Below are positions 34,425 to 45,828 of a stretch of DNA of 64,000 nt, in pieces. The DNA comes from Portulaca oleracea (Eukaryota > Streptophyta > Magnoliopsida > Caryophyllales > Portulacaceae), in assembly GCA_029582165.1 (NCBI GenBank), contig CM055877.1, positions 40,458,749 to 40,522,748 on the forward strand. Direction: 5' to 3'. Below the pieces are notes generated by a model, which was not told the origin of the DNA, did no database searches, and saw nothing but the letters and a program-made list of their open reading frames with translations. Made by a program: the position numbers and the translations under genes. Every line of letters begins with the position of its first letter. The stretch's first letter is position 1.

Positions 34425-34510
34425 CATTTAGCGTTTGCACCAAGCCCTTTAAACCCCCCGGCAGCCCGGGTGGACGAGAAGGTCTCGTGAGGGTTTGTAG
34501 CGGCTCTACC
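34425..34510 (-). repeat. Conserved 3' UTR block (third copy)
   Basis: Reverse complement of the block at 24530-24612 and 4690-4775. It shares GGTTTGTAGCGGC, CTCGTGAGGGTTT and AGCCCGGGTGG. The AAACCC and GGGTTT arms could pair into a stem. It is located about 95 bp upstream of the element D 3' LTR in element orientation. Confidence 0.75.
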
Positions 34511-35614
34511 CACAAAATCCAAAGAAAAAGGAGAGAGGGAAAGTGAAAAACAAAACCAAGGAAAACAAAGGAAAAGGAAAACGGTTTGCTTCAAGGAGTT
34601 ATGCAATCTCAACCAGGAAAACAATATTAATCCTCCAAAAGGAACCGTTATGAGGATCTCACAGACACCTAACTCAGGCAACCGCCAATCTTTTTGGGTT
34701 TCGATCCCCTACACCTCATGTAAATTTAATTCCCTTGTGCACTAGTGCTAGTGGTTTCTAACTGATTCCGATCAATCCCAAAAGCTCACACTTGAGCTTA
34801 AAATAAAACAAGAAAAGCAAAGAGTTGCCCTCCCCCGTATTTGGTCGTCCTTGGCTTGGTGTGGGCCGCAGGTGCTGCAAGGAAAGATTCCTCACCTTAT
34901 GAACACTAAAATTTCTTTTTGGGTTGGGTTTTCCCAACAAATTTTTTTTTTAAAAGCTTAAAGGTCGAGGTTAGTTTTGCGGGAATCGGAACGGCCCAAA
35001 ATGGGGTTTACCCTCCCAACACAGGCCTTTCCATACACCTCTTCGTCGCGAACGATATTGAAGGAGGCTTAAGGGGTATAACCGTCGTACCGCTAATACC
35101 GGTCCCGTGTAGGTCGCTAACTTTATGTTGGTTAATGTCGTTCAGCCGACAAGCCCCAATTAATTCATTTATTTGAGAATTGACTTCTCTTTTGTTTGTT
35201 TTTGCTTCTTTCTTTCTTTTTCTTTCTTTTCAGAAAACAAGCTCGGATACGGGTCCCTAGGGTCTCCCAGTTTCAACTAGAACATGAAGTAAATCTGGGA
35301 TCTCGCTAGACACTCGATGAAGGGAAACTAATTAAGATAAGTCATGACAATCACCGAAGATAGGGTCAAAAATGCTCAAATCTGTTTCTTTTAAAGAAGC
35401 TTAAGAAAGTCTTCCCAATTTTGACAACAAAATCCAAGAAACAAAGCATAAAAAACAAAAACAAAAACAAAACGAAAACGAAAACGGAAAACTTTTAAGG
35501 TTTTTCACTCCCTTTTTTCTCCTTTTTCACACAAAATGTTTTTTCAAATTTTAAGGCAAAAATAAGGAAAATAAAACAAAAGAAAATCTAGGTTATCTAC
35601 CCTTGAGCATGAAA

Positions 35615-35648
35615 TGACTCCCCCCCCCCCCCCCACACACACACACAC
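35615..35648. repeat. Poly(C) tract followed by (CA)n
   Basis: Sixteen or more C followed by ACACAC..., in the element D 3' UTR; it corresponds to the GTGTTGGAGTGGGGGG tract of element C (23403). Confidence 0.9.
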
Positions 35649-36095
35649 TTAAAGCTTCACAATGTCCTCATTGTGAGAAGGTGTCACAAAATAAAGGTAG
35701 AAAAGCTAGGAAAGAAAAACACATATATACAAAACAAGTAGCAATCAAGTGGTGGCGACCCGAGCCCACACGGCTCCATCAACAAGATATACCCAACACA
35801 TTCATACTTAGGGGTTCGCCACCCAAAAATGAAAAATCAAGCATGCAACAAGGATCAAGATATATACATAACAAAGAGTGCGGATAGAGGTTACCTCGAG
35901 ATCTTCAATTAAAGAACAGAACCAATCCGCGATCCTAAGTTGTCAACCAGTAATAACAAGATATTGAGGTAAAGAAGCGATTTATAGTTGACAATAGTGC
36001 ATGCAAGACGGAAAAACAAAATAGAAAAACACTAATCTAACACTAAAAAGTTGAAAAGAAGCTATAAACAATATATACATTGCCAATGATAAACC

Positions 36096-37222
36096 TGATC
36101 CGTGAAACCGGGGGGTCCTTCGAATATATTATATGGGAAGCCAAGGATCCACTAACTACATAGGGTTTGAGAAAACCCCAATTTAGAACTCATAAAAGTA
36201 CAACTAATTTTTAGGGTTTTGGGGTTTGTAGATGAACAACAAACACAACAAGAATCAAAAGGGATATGGACAATTGTAAAGAGTAATCACTCACCCAATT
36301 GAACTAAGATGTTCAATCACTTGCACAAGGAGCTTCCACAAGCAAAGAGTCTTGAAACACCCAAGAAATCTCACAAAGGGTGAAGGAAGAAGCCCACTCA
36401 CCAAGAAGAGAAATCACCAAGCAATTTCCACCCAAAGGATTAGCTTTCATTGATTAGGGTTTAAAAACCCACAATTACAAACTCTCCAATGGAGAGGATT
36501 TTTTAGTCTAAAGCTCTCAAACTTCTGTCTCTAATCTGTGTATTATCCCCTACAAAAAGGGCTTACAAGTATATATAAGGGAAGGGGGAAAACATAACCA
36601 AAAAAGAGGGAGAAAGGTCGAAAAAACGACCTGTTGTGAAATGGCACGATAGTGCTGTATGGGGTGCACGATCATGCAACTCAAAATAGCCCAAGAAAGT
36701 CTTGTTCGAGAATGGCACGATCGTGCAGGGCCTTCAGGAAAAATAGCACGATCGTGCGTTATAATGTCACGATCGTGCTGTTGGCAGTTTTTTCCTGCTG
36801 GCTTCAGACGTGCATAACTTTCTCGTTTTAACTCCGACTATCGATGGAAAGCACTCGATGTGTACTATAAGCTCACCAAATTTCAGATCAATTGGAGTTG
36901 TATTAAAGGAGTTATGATTGAAAGATTGAAGATATGTATTGTTCTCATGTCCAATTTCGCCCACTTTCTTCATTTTTCTTCAACTTTACTCCTCCAACTT
37001 GGCCTTGACTCCCCCTTAGCCTCTTCCTAACTTTTCTAAATGGCCAATTTGAGACCCAAGAAGTGACCGAACTCGGTTCGGGAAAAGTGAGCCCGACCCC
37101 TCCGTTGTTATTATCTCCGATGTGAGAGACCCTTAGGAATTATGGATCTAAACCTTATCCCCGAATCTCACTCTTTTGAGGCGGGAAATAAGGGTGAAAT
37201 ACACGTCGTAGCCCGGTCTTAC
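36096..37222 (-). mobile_element. LTR D1 (Athila-type), probably a solo LTR inside element D
   Basis: On the minus strand the order is as in the element C LTR: ACTCCTTTAATACAACTCC, GTACACATCGAGTGCTTTCC and GAAAGTTATGCACGTCTGAAG, then words of the type GCACGATCGTGC (36643-36780), then TATA box CCTTATATATACTTG (36566-36580). The words differ from those of element D, so it is a separate insertion. The ends (TGTAAGACC at 37222, CGGATCA at 36096) are tentative. No clean target duplication was found, and 37406, next to a G tract, is an alternative start. Confidence 0.55.
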
Positions 37223-37685
37223 AATAAAATAAATTGAATGCAAACCGTACCAACCCATCCAAACAAACCCATCCAAATACGAAGGATATCTCACACAAAG
37301 ACAAGCCAAACAATCCTTGGAGCTAACAGTCACACAAGCCAAGAGCTTAGACACCACATGCCAAAACCCACAAATTCTTACTTCCGCACCAAACCCCGAC
37401 GAAGCACCCCCCCCCCCCCCACACTTATATTACATGCAGTAAAACATGTAAAGACAATGAAAAAGATCGAGTTGGAGCGGGGACGCTTACAACCAGTTCA
37501 TCAATCGGATCCTCCGGAAGGAGGATGGGGTTGGTGCTAAAGTTACAATTGAATGCTATCAAGGATCTTTTGTTGCGCATGTAAAACCTCTTGCAAACTT
37601 CCAAGCAAACTTTGTTGGTTTTGAATTAATGCTCGCTGCTCTTCGAACTCTGTATGTAATTCCTCGAGTTGAGCATTAATACGCC

Positions 37686-38929
37686 CTAGTGAGGTACCTC
37701 CGGCTTAACTTGTACTCGCATCCCCTCCTTGTTCTTGCTCCTCTTCTTCCTCGTCTTCGGTTTCCTCTTCACCTTCCTCATTGGGTTTAATAGGACCACC
37801 CAACACACGACGGCCTCCATACGGTTGACCACACGACCAGTTGCGCCGGTTGGTGATATCCAACCATTCTTCAGCATGATCATGATCCAATCGAATTGCG
37901 ATACTTTGGAGGTCATACCCGTGGCGATAGATTGTTTGTGTCTTATGTTTTTCCAAGAACTCCATCCTTCGCAATCAAACACCGTCGATAGGATCAGGAA
38001 AGTACCTTGGAGTCCATTTGGCAAGGTAAGACTCGAAACCGTGCTTCTTGATAAAGTGACAGGTTATGTGACCCATGCCAATTGTCATATTACGAACTTC
38101 TAGGCTGATTTTCCAAAGACAGTGGAGAATACAAGAGCCGGTGTTAACACGTGACCATTGACAGCATTGAAAATCATAAAGAGGTCGTTCTTGCGAATGT
38201 TTGTTCGCCCAACGTCTCGACCAAAGGTGAACTTGAAATGACCCGATGGAGAAGTTGAACAATTAGGTTGCAAAAATCCCGAGCCTTAGAATTATTCGGG
38301 CAATGAATCTTTGATTGTCGGTTCCAGGACTTTGAATACCTTCGTCTCCAACAAGTGAGAGCCCTCATTGCTTCTTGCTCGTTGAATTTGACGCATTCCC
38401 CATAGTACAATCCGTCCAAGGGAAGACCCAATGCATTACAAAGGTCTTGAACCGAGCACGTAATCTCTTCCTTGGCCACCCGATAGGTAAATGTAGCATT
38501 TGGCGTTCCGTCATCCTTCACCACTAAAGAGCTTAAGAACTCAAGCACCGGCTGGTCGATAATCGGGTCACTGATGGTGACAAATACTTCCCAACCTAAG
38601 GTCTTGATGAAGTAATCCATGCTCAGCTTACAGTAGACATCTTTTGATGTTTCTTCATCATAGACATCAGGGGCGTATATTTTCCGTTGCTTGAACTTCA
38701 TATACCGTTGTTTATGCATCTCGTCCCGGAAAGTGATCTTCACCTTTGGGTGGCATTGAATAAGTGAGGTGGGTTGCGCCTTACAATGATTCTTATCAGG
38801 TTCCGACGATTCAGGTGGTGGAGTGGGTGGATCTTCCTCCATTCGAGCACGTTTAGATCGACCCATGAGAACAAATGGAAAATGGAGAGTAATAGCAACA
38901 ACTAGACTAGCACGAACCCTAAATCGCAA
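37686..38929 (-). pseudogene. ATHILA ORF-like protein of element D, frameshifted
   Basis: The likely start is Met at 38866 (MGRSKRARMEED), giving about 230 codons in the first frame: KFKQRKIYAPDVYDEE, the core WEVFVTISDPIIDQPVLEFLSSL and CSVQDLCNALGLPLDGLYY. This matches the ATHILA ORF-1 family carried downstream of pol in Athila elements. After about 38174 the reading continues in other frames (GHITCHFIKKHGFESYLAKW, then YGGRRVLGG and an acidic GEEETEDEEEEEQEQ tail, 37974-37705), so at least two frameshifts. Its function in Athila is not established. Confidence 0.75.
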
Positions 38930-39254
38930 TCAAGAACACTCACAAACAGCACCCAAAATCAACAAATAACGAAATTGACACTCAAAGAAGCAAGAAATAC
39001 CTGAAGTAGCAACTTAGGTACGTTGCTTTGCCATTTTCGACACCCAAGGAAGAACACCACACAGAAAATTGCACTTGAAAAGCTTTAAAAGGGTGAAAAA
39101 GGCTGAGACTAGCGCAGTTAGGGCACAAATTTTCGATTGGGCAGAGTAGAGAAGGAGGATTTGTGAGAGGTTTGGAGGTTTAGGGCAGGAGTACTTGAGG
39201 CTTCGCTGCTCGAATGAGGGAGAAAGGCATTAAGAAACCCGACAGAATTTCGCT

Positions 39255-39460
39255 GCTCGAATGACCGCAGTTACGGTGTAGCAGACCATAGGTGCGGTCT
39301 CGCTTTGGTGGAGACTTCTTGAAGAGGTCGCGGGCACTACATCTTAGGTGGCGGGCGCTACCTCTTAAGTGACGGGCTCGACGGGGCTAATAGCTTCGAC
39401 AGTTTTGCTCGGTCTAGACAGGGGTAGCGAGTGTTACGTGGGAGGTAGCGCTTGCTACCA
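39255..39460. repeat. Palindromic-word cluster upstream of the ATHILA ORF
   Basis: AGACCATAGGTGCGGTCT (39283-39300), GGTGGCGGGCGCTACC (39347-39362) and GGTAGCGCTTGCTACC (39444-39459) belong to the same two word types as in the LTR of element D. They lie 400-600 bp upstream of the ORF start. Confidence 0.8.
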
Positions 39461-39830
39461 TGCTTTGCTCAGCACCTGAAAAACTCAATTTTCTTTGAAA
39501 ATAAAATCAAGTCGTAGGACTTCTACTCCTCTCATTATCAAATTTTCTTTTCTTCACACTCATAAACATTCAAAAACAACTTTCAACACTCAATGACTAC
39601 ATTAAATAACTCTCTTCACAAACTTTTTCTTCTCATTCTCGAATTTTTCTATTTTTCTCAATTTTTTCTTTTTCTAATTTTCTCACTCTTTTTCTTTCTT
39701 CCTAGAACTAATACATCAAAGAAAAAGATAACATAAAAAAAAAGAAACAAAATATGGGGTGCCTCCCGTAAAGCGCTTGTTTTAAGTCTCTAGCTCGACC
39801 CAATACTCACTCTGTCGAAGGTTTTTTTCC

Positions 39831-40705
39831 CACCCCTATTGTTGGAAAGTTGAGTGCACTTTAAGCTCTCTGAATGGCTTGGATAATAGAAATTTGACGA
39901 AAAAGTGACGTTCACAAGAGTGAGCTTATATGTGAAAAACCAGAAAACAACTTTTGAAGTGGAAACGACAGAAAATGGAAGGCTTTTTTAGGGAGACTTG
40001 AAAATGGAAGGGAACTAGATATTTTGTGGAGATATGAGTATATGTACTATCACATAATTAACTTAATCATGTTGTAATAGTCTAAAAATGAAATAAAATG
40101 ACAATTCCGATTGGTCAAATCGGGACAAAATTTAGTGTCTATATGAACACAACTACAATGGCGCTTACATTTGATCCTTCTTTTGTTGATTTCATTACCT
40201 TAGGACAGCTATTTAGAGTAACCTCTATGGTGAATAACCTCTATGGAATATGAGCGAGTAAAACTTTGAACATATTCATAGTCTAGGTGAAAGGCCAAAA
40301 TACCCCTTAAATACTACTTGCATCTAAAATGTCAGGGTGATTCAGGTTAAAGCTAACCTTGAATTATTGATCCTCGAGTGACCTTATTTAGTTGATCAAA
40401 ACATCAAAAGCCTATATATGAGACCCTAAACTTGGCGAAGAGTCCATGAAGTCCCTAGATGATCTCTTGGAGTTGGACAAGTTAGCGGGAGCTGACTACG
40501 TTGTAACTCAAGTATGGAGTGATCGAAGAACCAGTTGGGTCTAAGTTGGTTCATCATCGTCTTATTGAGAAGGATTTTCCCTTAAATCCTCATCTTATAT
40601 CAAGTATGGTAATTTATGTTTACCATATCAAAGGTTCGTTATAATAATTTTTACATACTCCACCTCTGTGAAATAATTTTTATCTTGCCCCAACAGAGCC
40701 GTTAG
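39831..40705. other. Region without recognised features
   Basis: No supported ORF, repeat end or RNA gene. The segment at 40620-40690 (GTTATAATAATTTTTACATAC) resembles 41370-41470 and, loosely, 62090-62230, so a dispersed repeat may lie beneath the hAT MITE. Confidence 0.4.
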
Positions 40706-41347
40706 TAGGGCTGGCAATGAGCCAAGTCGGCTCGTGAGACATCGCGAGCCAACTCGGCGGGAAGCTCGATAAGCTCGCTCGCAATAAGCTCGAGGCGGCT
40801 CGGGCTCGAGCTCATCACATAAACAAGCCAAGCCGAGCCCAAGGAAGCTCAGCTCGTGAAGCTCGTAAGGCTCGTGTAAATGGAAAATTGGATGAAATAT
40901 GTTGTGTTTGATAATACAATTTCCAAAATAATTACCTTATTCACATGAATTGAAACTTGTGCTTTTGATACATCTTTTGTTTATGTGTTATAAATCCACA
41001 ATCACAAATTATTTTCATTATCGCTAAAAGATTACTTTATTCTATATCCTATAATTATTATTTTGAATTAATTAACGTTCAATCTTATATTATTATTTGA
41101 CTTTGTTATAAGTGCTTTTTTTTACTATTCTCTATTTTAAGAGTTACTCTTTATTATCACTTTGTAGGTCAACAAAATGATAAACAATGAACAAATATGG
41201 GCTCGTTAAAGCTCGTAAGGGCTCGCGAGCCTTGGCGAGCCAAGCCGCGAGCCTAACTTTTAGGGCTCGCCAAGCTTGCAATGTAGCTCACGGGTCAAGC
41301 CTCGAGCATGTCAAGATTGTGCTCGGCTCAGCTCGTTGTCAGCCCTA
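40706..41347. mobile_element. hAT-type MITE with perfect 8-bp target duplication
   Basis: 642 bp. Terminal inverted repeats TAGGGCTGGCAATGAGC (40706) and, at the right end, TCGTTGTCAGCCCTA (41333-41347). The 8-bp duplication GCCGTTAG lies at 40698-40705 and 41348-41355. Both subterminal regions are packed with GCTCG/CGAGC motifs (e.g. GAGCTCGAGG-like at 40785-40815 and GGGCTCGCGAGCC at 41219-41231), the usual transposase-binding arrangement. The interior is AT-rich and non-coding. Confidence 0.93.
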
Positions 41348-41846
41348 GCCGTTAGTATTTTTCACCCTACCTGCGGTTTGCTATAATAATTTTTACACAC
41401 ATACCCTTCATTTTTGGCTTTGTGAAATAATTCGTACCCTAGCTGAGGTTTGTTATAATAATTGACAATTATTCTATCTTGATCTTCATCAGTAGTCTAA
41501 ATAATCCACAAGAACGATGGTGGAACTTGGAGATTTAGAAGATGGCATTCAAATGCTTATGGAATGTCATCCCAAGAACAAAATAGGAAACAATCTACAC
41601 TATATTCCTAGTCTCCATAATTTTTACTCCATTAAAACCCTTACCTAACATCCCTAATCCTCCCTTACCCCCCCCCCCCCCAATGTCGATCATGTTTATC
41701 CATCCTAAACCCTTTTTTTGTCATCAACTTTCTCGCCCCAAAATGTAGACTACCTCCTCTACTCTAATCGCAACTATTTCAATCTCCATTTCCAGCAACA
41801 ATCTAAATTATGAGCTATTTTGATCCATTTGGATCCAATTACTAAT

Positions 41847-43271
41847 TGTAATATTTTTATTTCTAATATTTTTATTTTTTTTAGCCTAGGAAATGCCAAA
41901 TATGTTTGAAATGCAAAAATGAGAGAAAATAACCCCACAAAATAACCCACAAAACAGCCCAAGAGAAATAACAAAAACGAGCCCAAAAGAGGCAGCCCAG
42001 CGCTTGTCAGACCCAAGGCGTCGGGCGGGTCTGCACGCTTCCCATTTACCCGGTCCGGGGCGCTGTGCGGGTCTTCCCGCACCTTGTTTACCCTGATCAT
42101 CGTCCTCGTGTCGCGTGCTACGCAAGCTGACCTCGAGAATCACGCCAGGCAGGCCTGCCCAGTAGCTAATTGTAGTTTATTTGGCTTTTTTAGAGCATTT
42201 GCTTTTTTTAGCTTTCTTAGCCTAATCTTCCCTCACTCACTTACCCTATAAATATACCCCCACTTCCCACTTCATTTGACACACCGAAACCACCTGAGAG
42301 TATTGACACTAGATGGATTTCTCTTCTTCTCTCCCTCTCTCATTTGCATACATGCATTCTGGCATTCTAATTTTCGTTATTATTTTCTTGTAATCACCCA
42401 TAATATCGTAATGCTGACATTAATGTTGGTAATGATTAATCTAAATATGATTATTTGAAAGAATAACTTTAATTTCTTCTTTGTTCATATGCATTTTTGT
42501 TTATCTCTTTTTGTTTATTTATCGCATTTTTATTATTATCGCATTTATTTTCCGCATGCAGTTAAACAACATCAATTAATCTAATTAATTCTCATATTCT
42601 ACTCTTTTCTTTAATAAACCGATCTAGTAGACTTTGTTCTTTGAACGGGCGGATTCGAAAGTTTTTACTTTCGAATTCGTAACCTTACCCACGGATCTGA
42701 ATCTCATGGTTCGCGGTTACGCGGAGTTAAAAAATACGAGTTTATTAATTCTCTTAAAAATTAATTGATGACTCCTAAAAAATAAATTTGATTAAATTTG
42801 ATTCTTTCGGAATGTGGATTTTATTTAAATTTTAAAATTTATTTATTTTCTCAAATAGTTCAAATAGCGGAAATCACGAATGATAAAGACTGGTGGCCTC
42901 GATCCTACAGCCAGCACCCTGTGCGGGCCTGCACGGCTGTTGGCCCGAGCCCACTTCTGTCACCCAAGCGCTCGGGGAAAGGCCCGAGGTCACAGCTCGG
43001 GGCGCCAGACAGGCCCGCATGGCGCCTGGGTCAGTGACCTGGATCATTCCCCGACTACCTTGGCTTTCGTGCCGATTATTTCTGATTTTTTGGTTTTCTT
43101 ATTTATTCTGGGAAAATTATAAATTTTAATGTTCATAATAAAATTCAAGCATTTCACGTGAACGTTTTTAATGTGTAAACAATTCAATTAAATCCCTTAA
43201 AGACCAGACACCTCTTTCGACTCGTCATACACCGCGTAGAGCACCATTGGATGTTTTTCCCGGGTCCTACA
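41847..43271 (+). repeat. Element B 5' LTR (31-bp deletion at its start)
   Basis: Ends CCCGGGTCCTACA. TATA box CCCTATAAATATACC at 42244-42258. Words GGGCGGGTCTGCACGC (42023) and CTGTGCGGGTCTTCCCGCA (42063) lie upstream; CTGTGCGGGCCTGCACGGC (42919) lies downstream. Compared with the 3' LTR (starting TGTTGACACCC) it lacks the segment between two TGT triplets, so it begins TGTAATATT. Confidence 0.9.
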
Positions 43272-43273
43272 AA

Positions 43274-43291
43274 TGGCGACTCCACTGGGGA
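43274..43291 (+). promoter_or_regulatory. Element B primer-binding site
   Basis: TGGCGACTCCACTGGGGA lies two bases after the LTR end. This pattern is common in Tat/Ogre elements and is complementary to a tRNA-Arg-like 3' end. About 1.2 kb of non-coding leader follows before gag. Confidence 0.85.
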
Positions 43292-44488
43292 GTTACTTTA
43301 AGAGGGTAAAACTTTGAAAAATCGGTTTCTTAAACATTTGAGTAGAATGGAGAAATTAATTCTTTTAATTTTTGTTATTTAATTAGGCATCAAGCATACG
43401 GGCCTACATCATGGTTTCTTTGATAAATCGTGACGAACTCAAAGGCATCATTTAGGATTAACCCAATTTTCCTTTTCGGGCAAAGTTTACTTCCGACATC
43501 ATAAAGGAATGAACTCCACATTTCAAGAAGATCGCAAATGACTTTCCCACTCATGAAGCACTCCGAAATTTTTGGGAATATGAATTTACATTTCCCTTTA
43601 ATTTTGCGAGAAACACACAGGTCACATTAGTATTAACTCCATAGAATTTGTGGCACGTGAGAGACATGAGTATGCTTGTCCTTTACAAACCTGACCTTAA
43701 ACCATTGAATGTAGACCCATGGATTAAGCGCATCCCTCATTTGTATGCTATGTGCATTTCTTTCTTCTTTCTTTTTTTTCAAAAAAAAATAAATAAATAA
43801 CGTGCCAATTATGTGCTAATTATGCATTTCATTATAGGATAAGTCGGTCCACATCTTGCATTTCCCTCAAATATTACTTTAGTTTGGGTAATATTCTAAT
43901 GAGTTTAAAGTAGGCCCAAAAGGTCTCTCTTAGGCCCAAGTCAGAGAGGTTTGACTAAGCCTGAGGTTCAAGTTTGACTTTACTCAACCCTAAGTAATGT
44001 TTGACCCCTAAGGCATCCCTCCGGTCGTTAACTAAATCCGAGTCCATTAGAATTTTAATGTTGATTCGATTTTATGATGACTTGATGGATACCTCCCCTC
44101 TTTATGTACATAACATCATTTCATGTTAGAAGTCTTCATGCAAGCCCAATAGTGGGCGAGTCCATACAAAAAAATTGACGTTCATCATGATGTAGGCACT
44201 GTTTGCATTAGGCAGTCCTATATAAGTCTAGGTCATGACATGCATTGGGTAGGTCCGTGTCGGGAGTTGTCCTTTTCTGATTTTAATTTCCATACAGGAA
44301 AAATAGAACCCAAACAGCAAAGAGTCAAGTTTTGGGCTAGAGTTGGATCTCAAAGATTGCCAAGCTTCTCACCAATCTTATTCACATCACCAAGCGTAGG
44401 CCTGCTTGTCGTCCTTGATACGGATCCCAATATTTCTTCTCAAACTTCATCGACAACAAGTGATACTGTGTCCATTCCTTCCAACGTC

Positions 44489-45640
44489 ATGGCTGAACCT
44501 AACGATCAAGAAGCTCAGGGCCAACCCATTACTGCTGCAGACCTTTCTGATGTGGTGCGCGACATCCGTACTTTAATAGAAACAGGGTCTAACCAACAAG
44601 ATCGTAGGATAGAAGGAGTCATCCAGGCCATCCAAAAAATCAATGACAAGATAGGCATAGGGCAGGATCTAGAGGATGATGATAGAAGCGTGCACACTGA
44701 AAAGACTATACCCCGAGATGAGCAGCTTATGCCATTTTGGGACACCAAGGTCGATAATCTGCAGAACATGCTGAGGCAAATCCCTCAATTTAGGGAACAC
44801 TTCTTGGATATTGGCTTACCCACTGCTCCACGGGCCAAGCTTCCTGACAAATTTTCCTTGCCCAAGAAGAAATTTAGGGCAATAGAGAACCCCACTCATC
44901 ATGCAGGTAGCTTTGCGCGTATGATGGTCCTGAAAGAAGTAGACACATGTCTTCCCATGGACTTTGAGTGATGAAGTCTTGAAATGGTACTATACCCTAC
45001 CAGTAGATACCCAGGAGAGTTGGGAGGCCACTTACAAGGCCTTCATTCAACAATATGCGGCTAGTCAGGATGTTGTTGTGACCATGAGTGACATGGGGGC
45101 AATTAAACAAGGTGAGGGAGAGTCATTCATGAGTTACTTCAATCGCTGGAGCGCTCAAAAGGCCTTAATATTTGACAAGGTAACTATGGATTACCAAATA
45201 CAAGTGTTTATACAAGGGCTACAGCCAAGATATGCTAACTTGATGGAATGCCAGTTAATCCCAGACTTTCAGCTCTAAAGAAGTTGGGATTAATGGTGGA
45301 GGCCAAGATAGAGAAGACCCCGATCTCATCTGGTTAGAAAAACCCCACTTCCACCAAGAGGGTCGGCGGGGCATCAAGTAACCCACCAAAAGCCATCAAG
45401 ACTTATGCAATTCAAAAGTTCACCACTTATACTCGACACTACTTATGTTGAAGCTCTGGATCGACTACTCAAGAAGGGGAAGATCGAGTTGCCCCCTATT
45501 CGAGCTGAGCCTGAAGTAAAAGGCAGAACTTGGGACTCTAGCAAGTTTTGTAACTATCACCGCATGCGCGGCCATGACACAGAAAGGTGCTTCATCCTTA
45601 AGAACGCCATAGAGGAAATGATCTGAAACCGGACATTGCT
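44489..45640 (+). pseudogene. Element B gag
   Basis: The start is chosen at MAEPNDQEAQ (44489), where gag-like sequence begins. An RDIRTLIETGSNQQDRRIEGVIQAIQ helix-rich N-terminus is followed by PDKFSLPKKKFRAIENPTHH and, after a frameshift near 44960, by the core VLKWYYTLP, ESWEATYKAFIQQYA and GESFMSYFNRW. A later frame has CNYHRMRGHDTERC (about 45548-45590, C-x2-H-x4-H-x4-C), the same variant knuckle as element A. At least two frameshifts or stops make it inactive. Confidence 0.85.
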
Positions 45641-45828
45641 CTTACCCAAGGCAGCCCAACAAAAACCCAATAACAAGAATAACCCATTTCGAGGTCGCCA
45701 TGATCACTGCTGACAAGGTCGACTAGGACCCTACTGACTTCATCACTGATGTAGGGACTCCAAAACCCAAGGCTTATATACTAACCTGGTTAAACATCAA
45801 CGGCGTTTGGGATAGTGAAGAGGAGGAC

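Larger units (their letters stand above)
32747..39830 (-). mobile_element. Element D: Athila-like retrotransposon, 5' truncated, interrupted by LTR D1
   Basis: In minus-strand order: a post-pol spacer with the AACAAGCGCTTTACGGGAGGC motif (about 39755-39775), palindromic words (39255-39459), an ATHILA-type ORF (38866 to about 37690), a G-rich tract, the D1 LTR, a 3' UTR like that of element C (35980-34340, with the conserved block at 34510-34425), polypurine tract CTGGGGGGG and the 3' LTR (34329-32747 plus 8445-8433). No gag or pol remains. The right boundary near 39830 is approximate. Confidence 0.7.

Noticed and set aside
37407..37424. Poly(C) tracts at 35615, 37407 and 41669 as special signals
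   Set aside because: The first two fit polypurine-type G runs of Athila 3' regions on the minus strand. The third is a plain homopolymer without other support.
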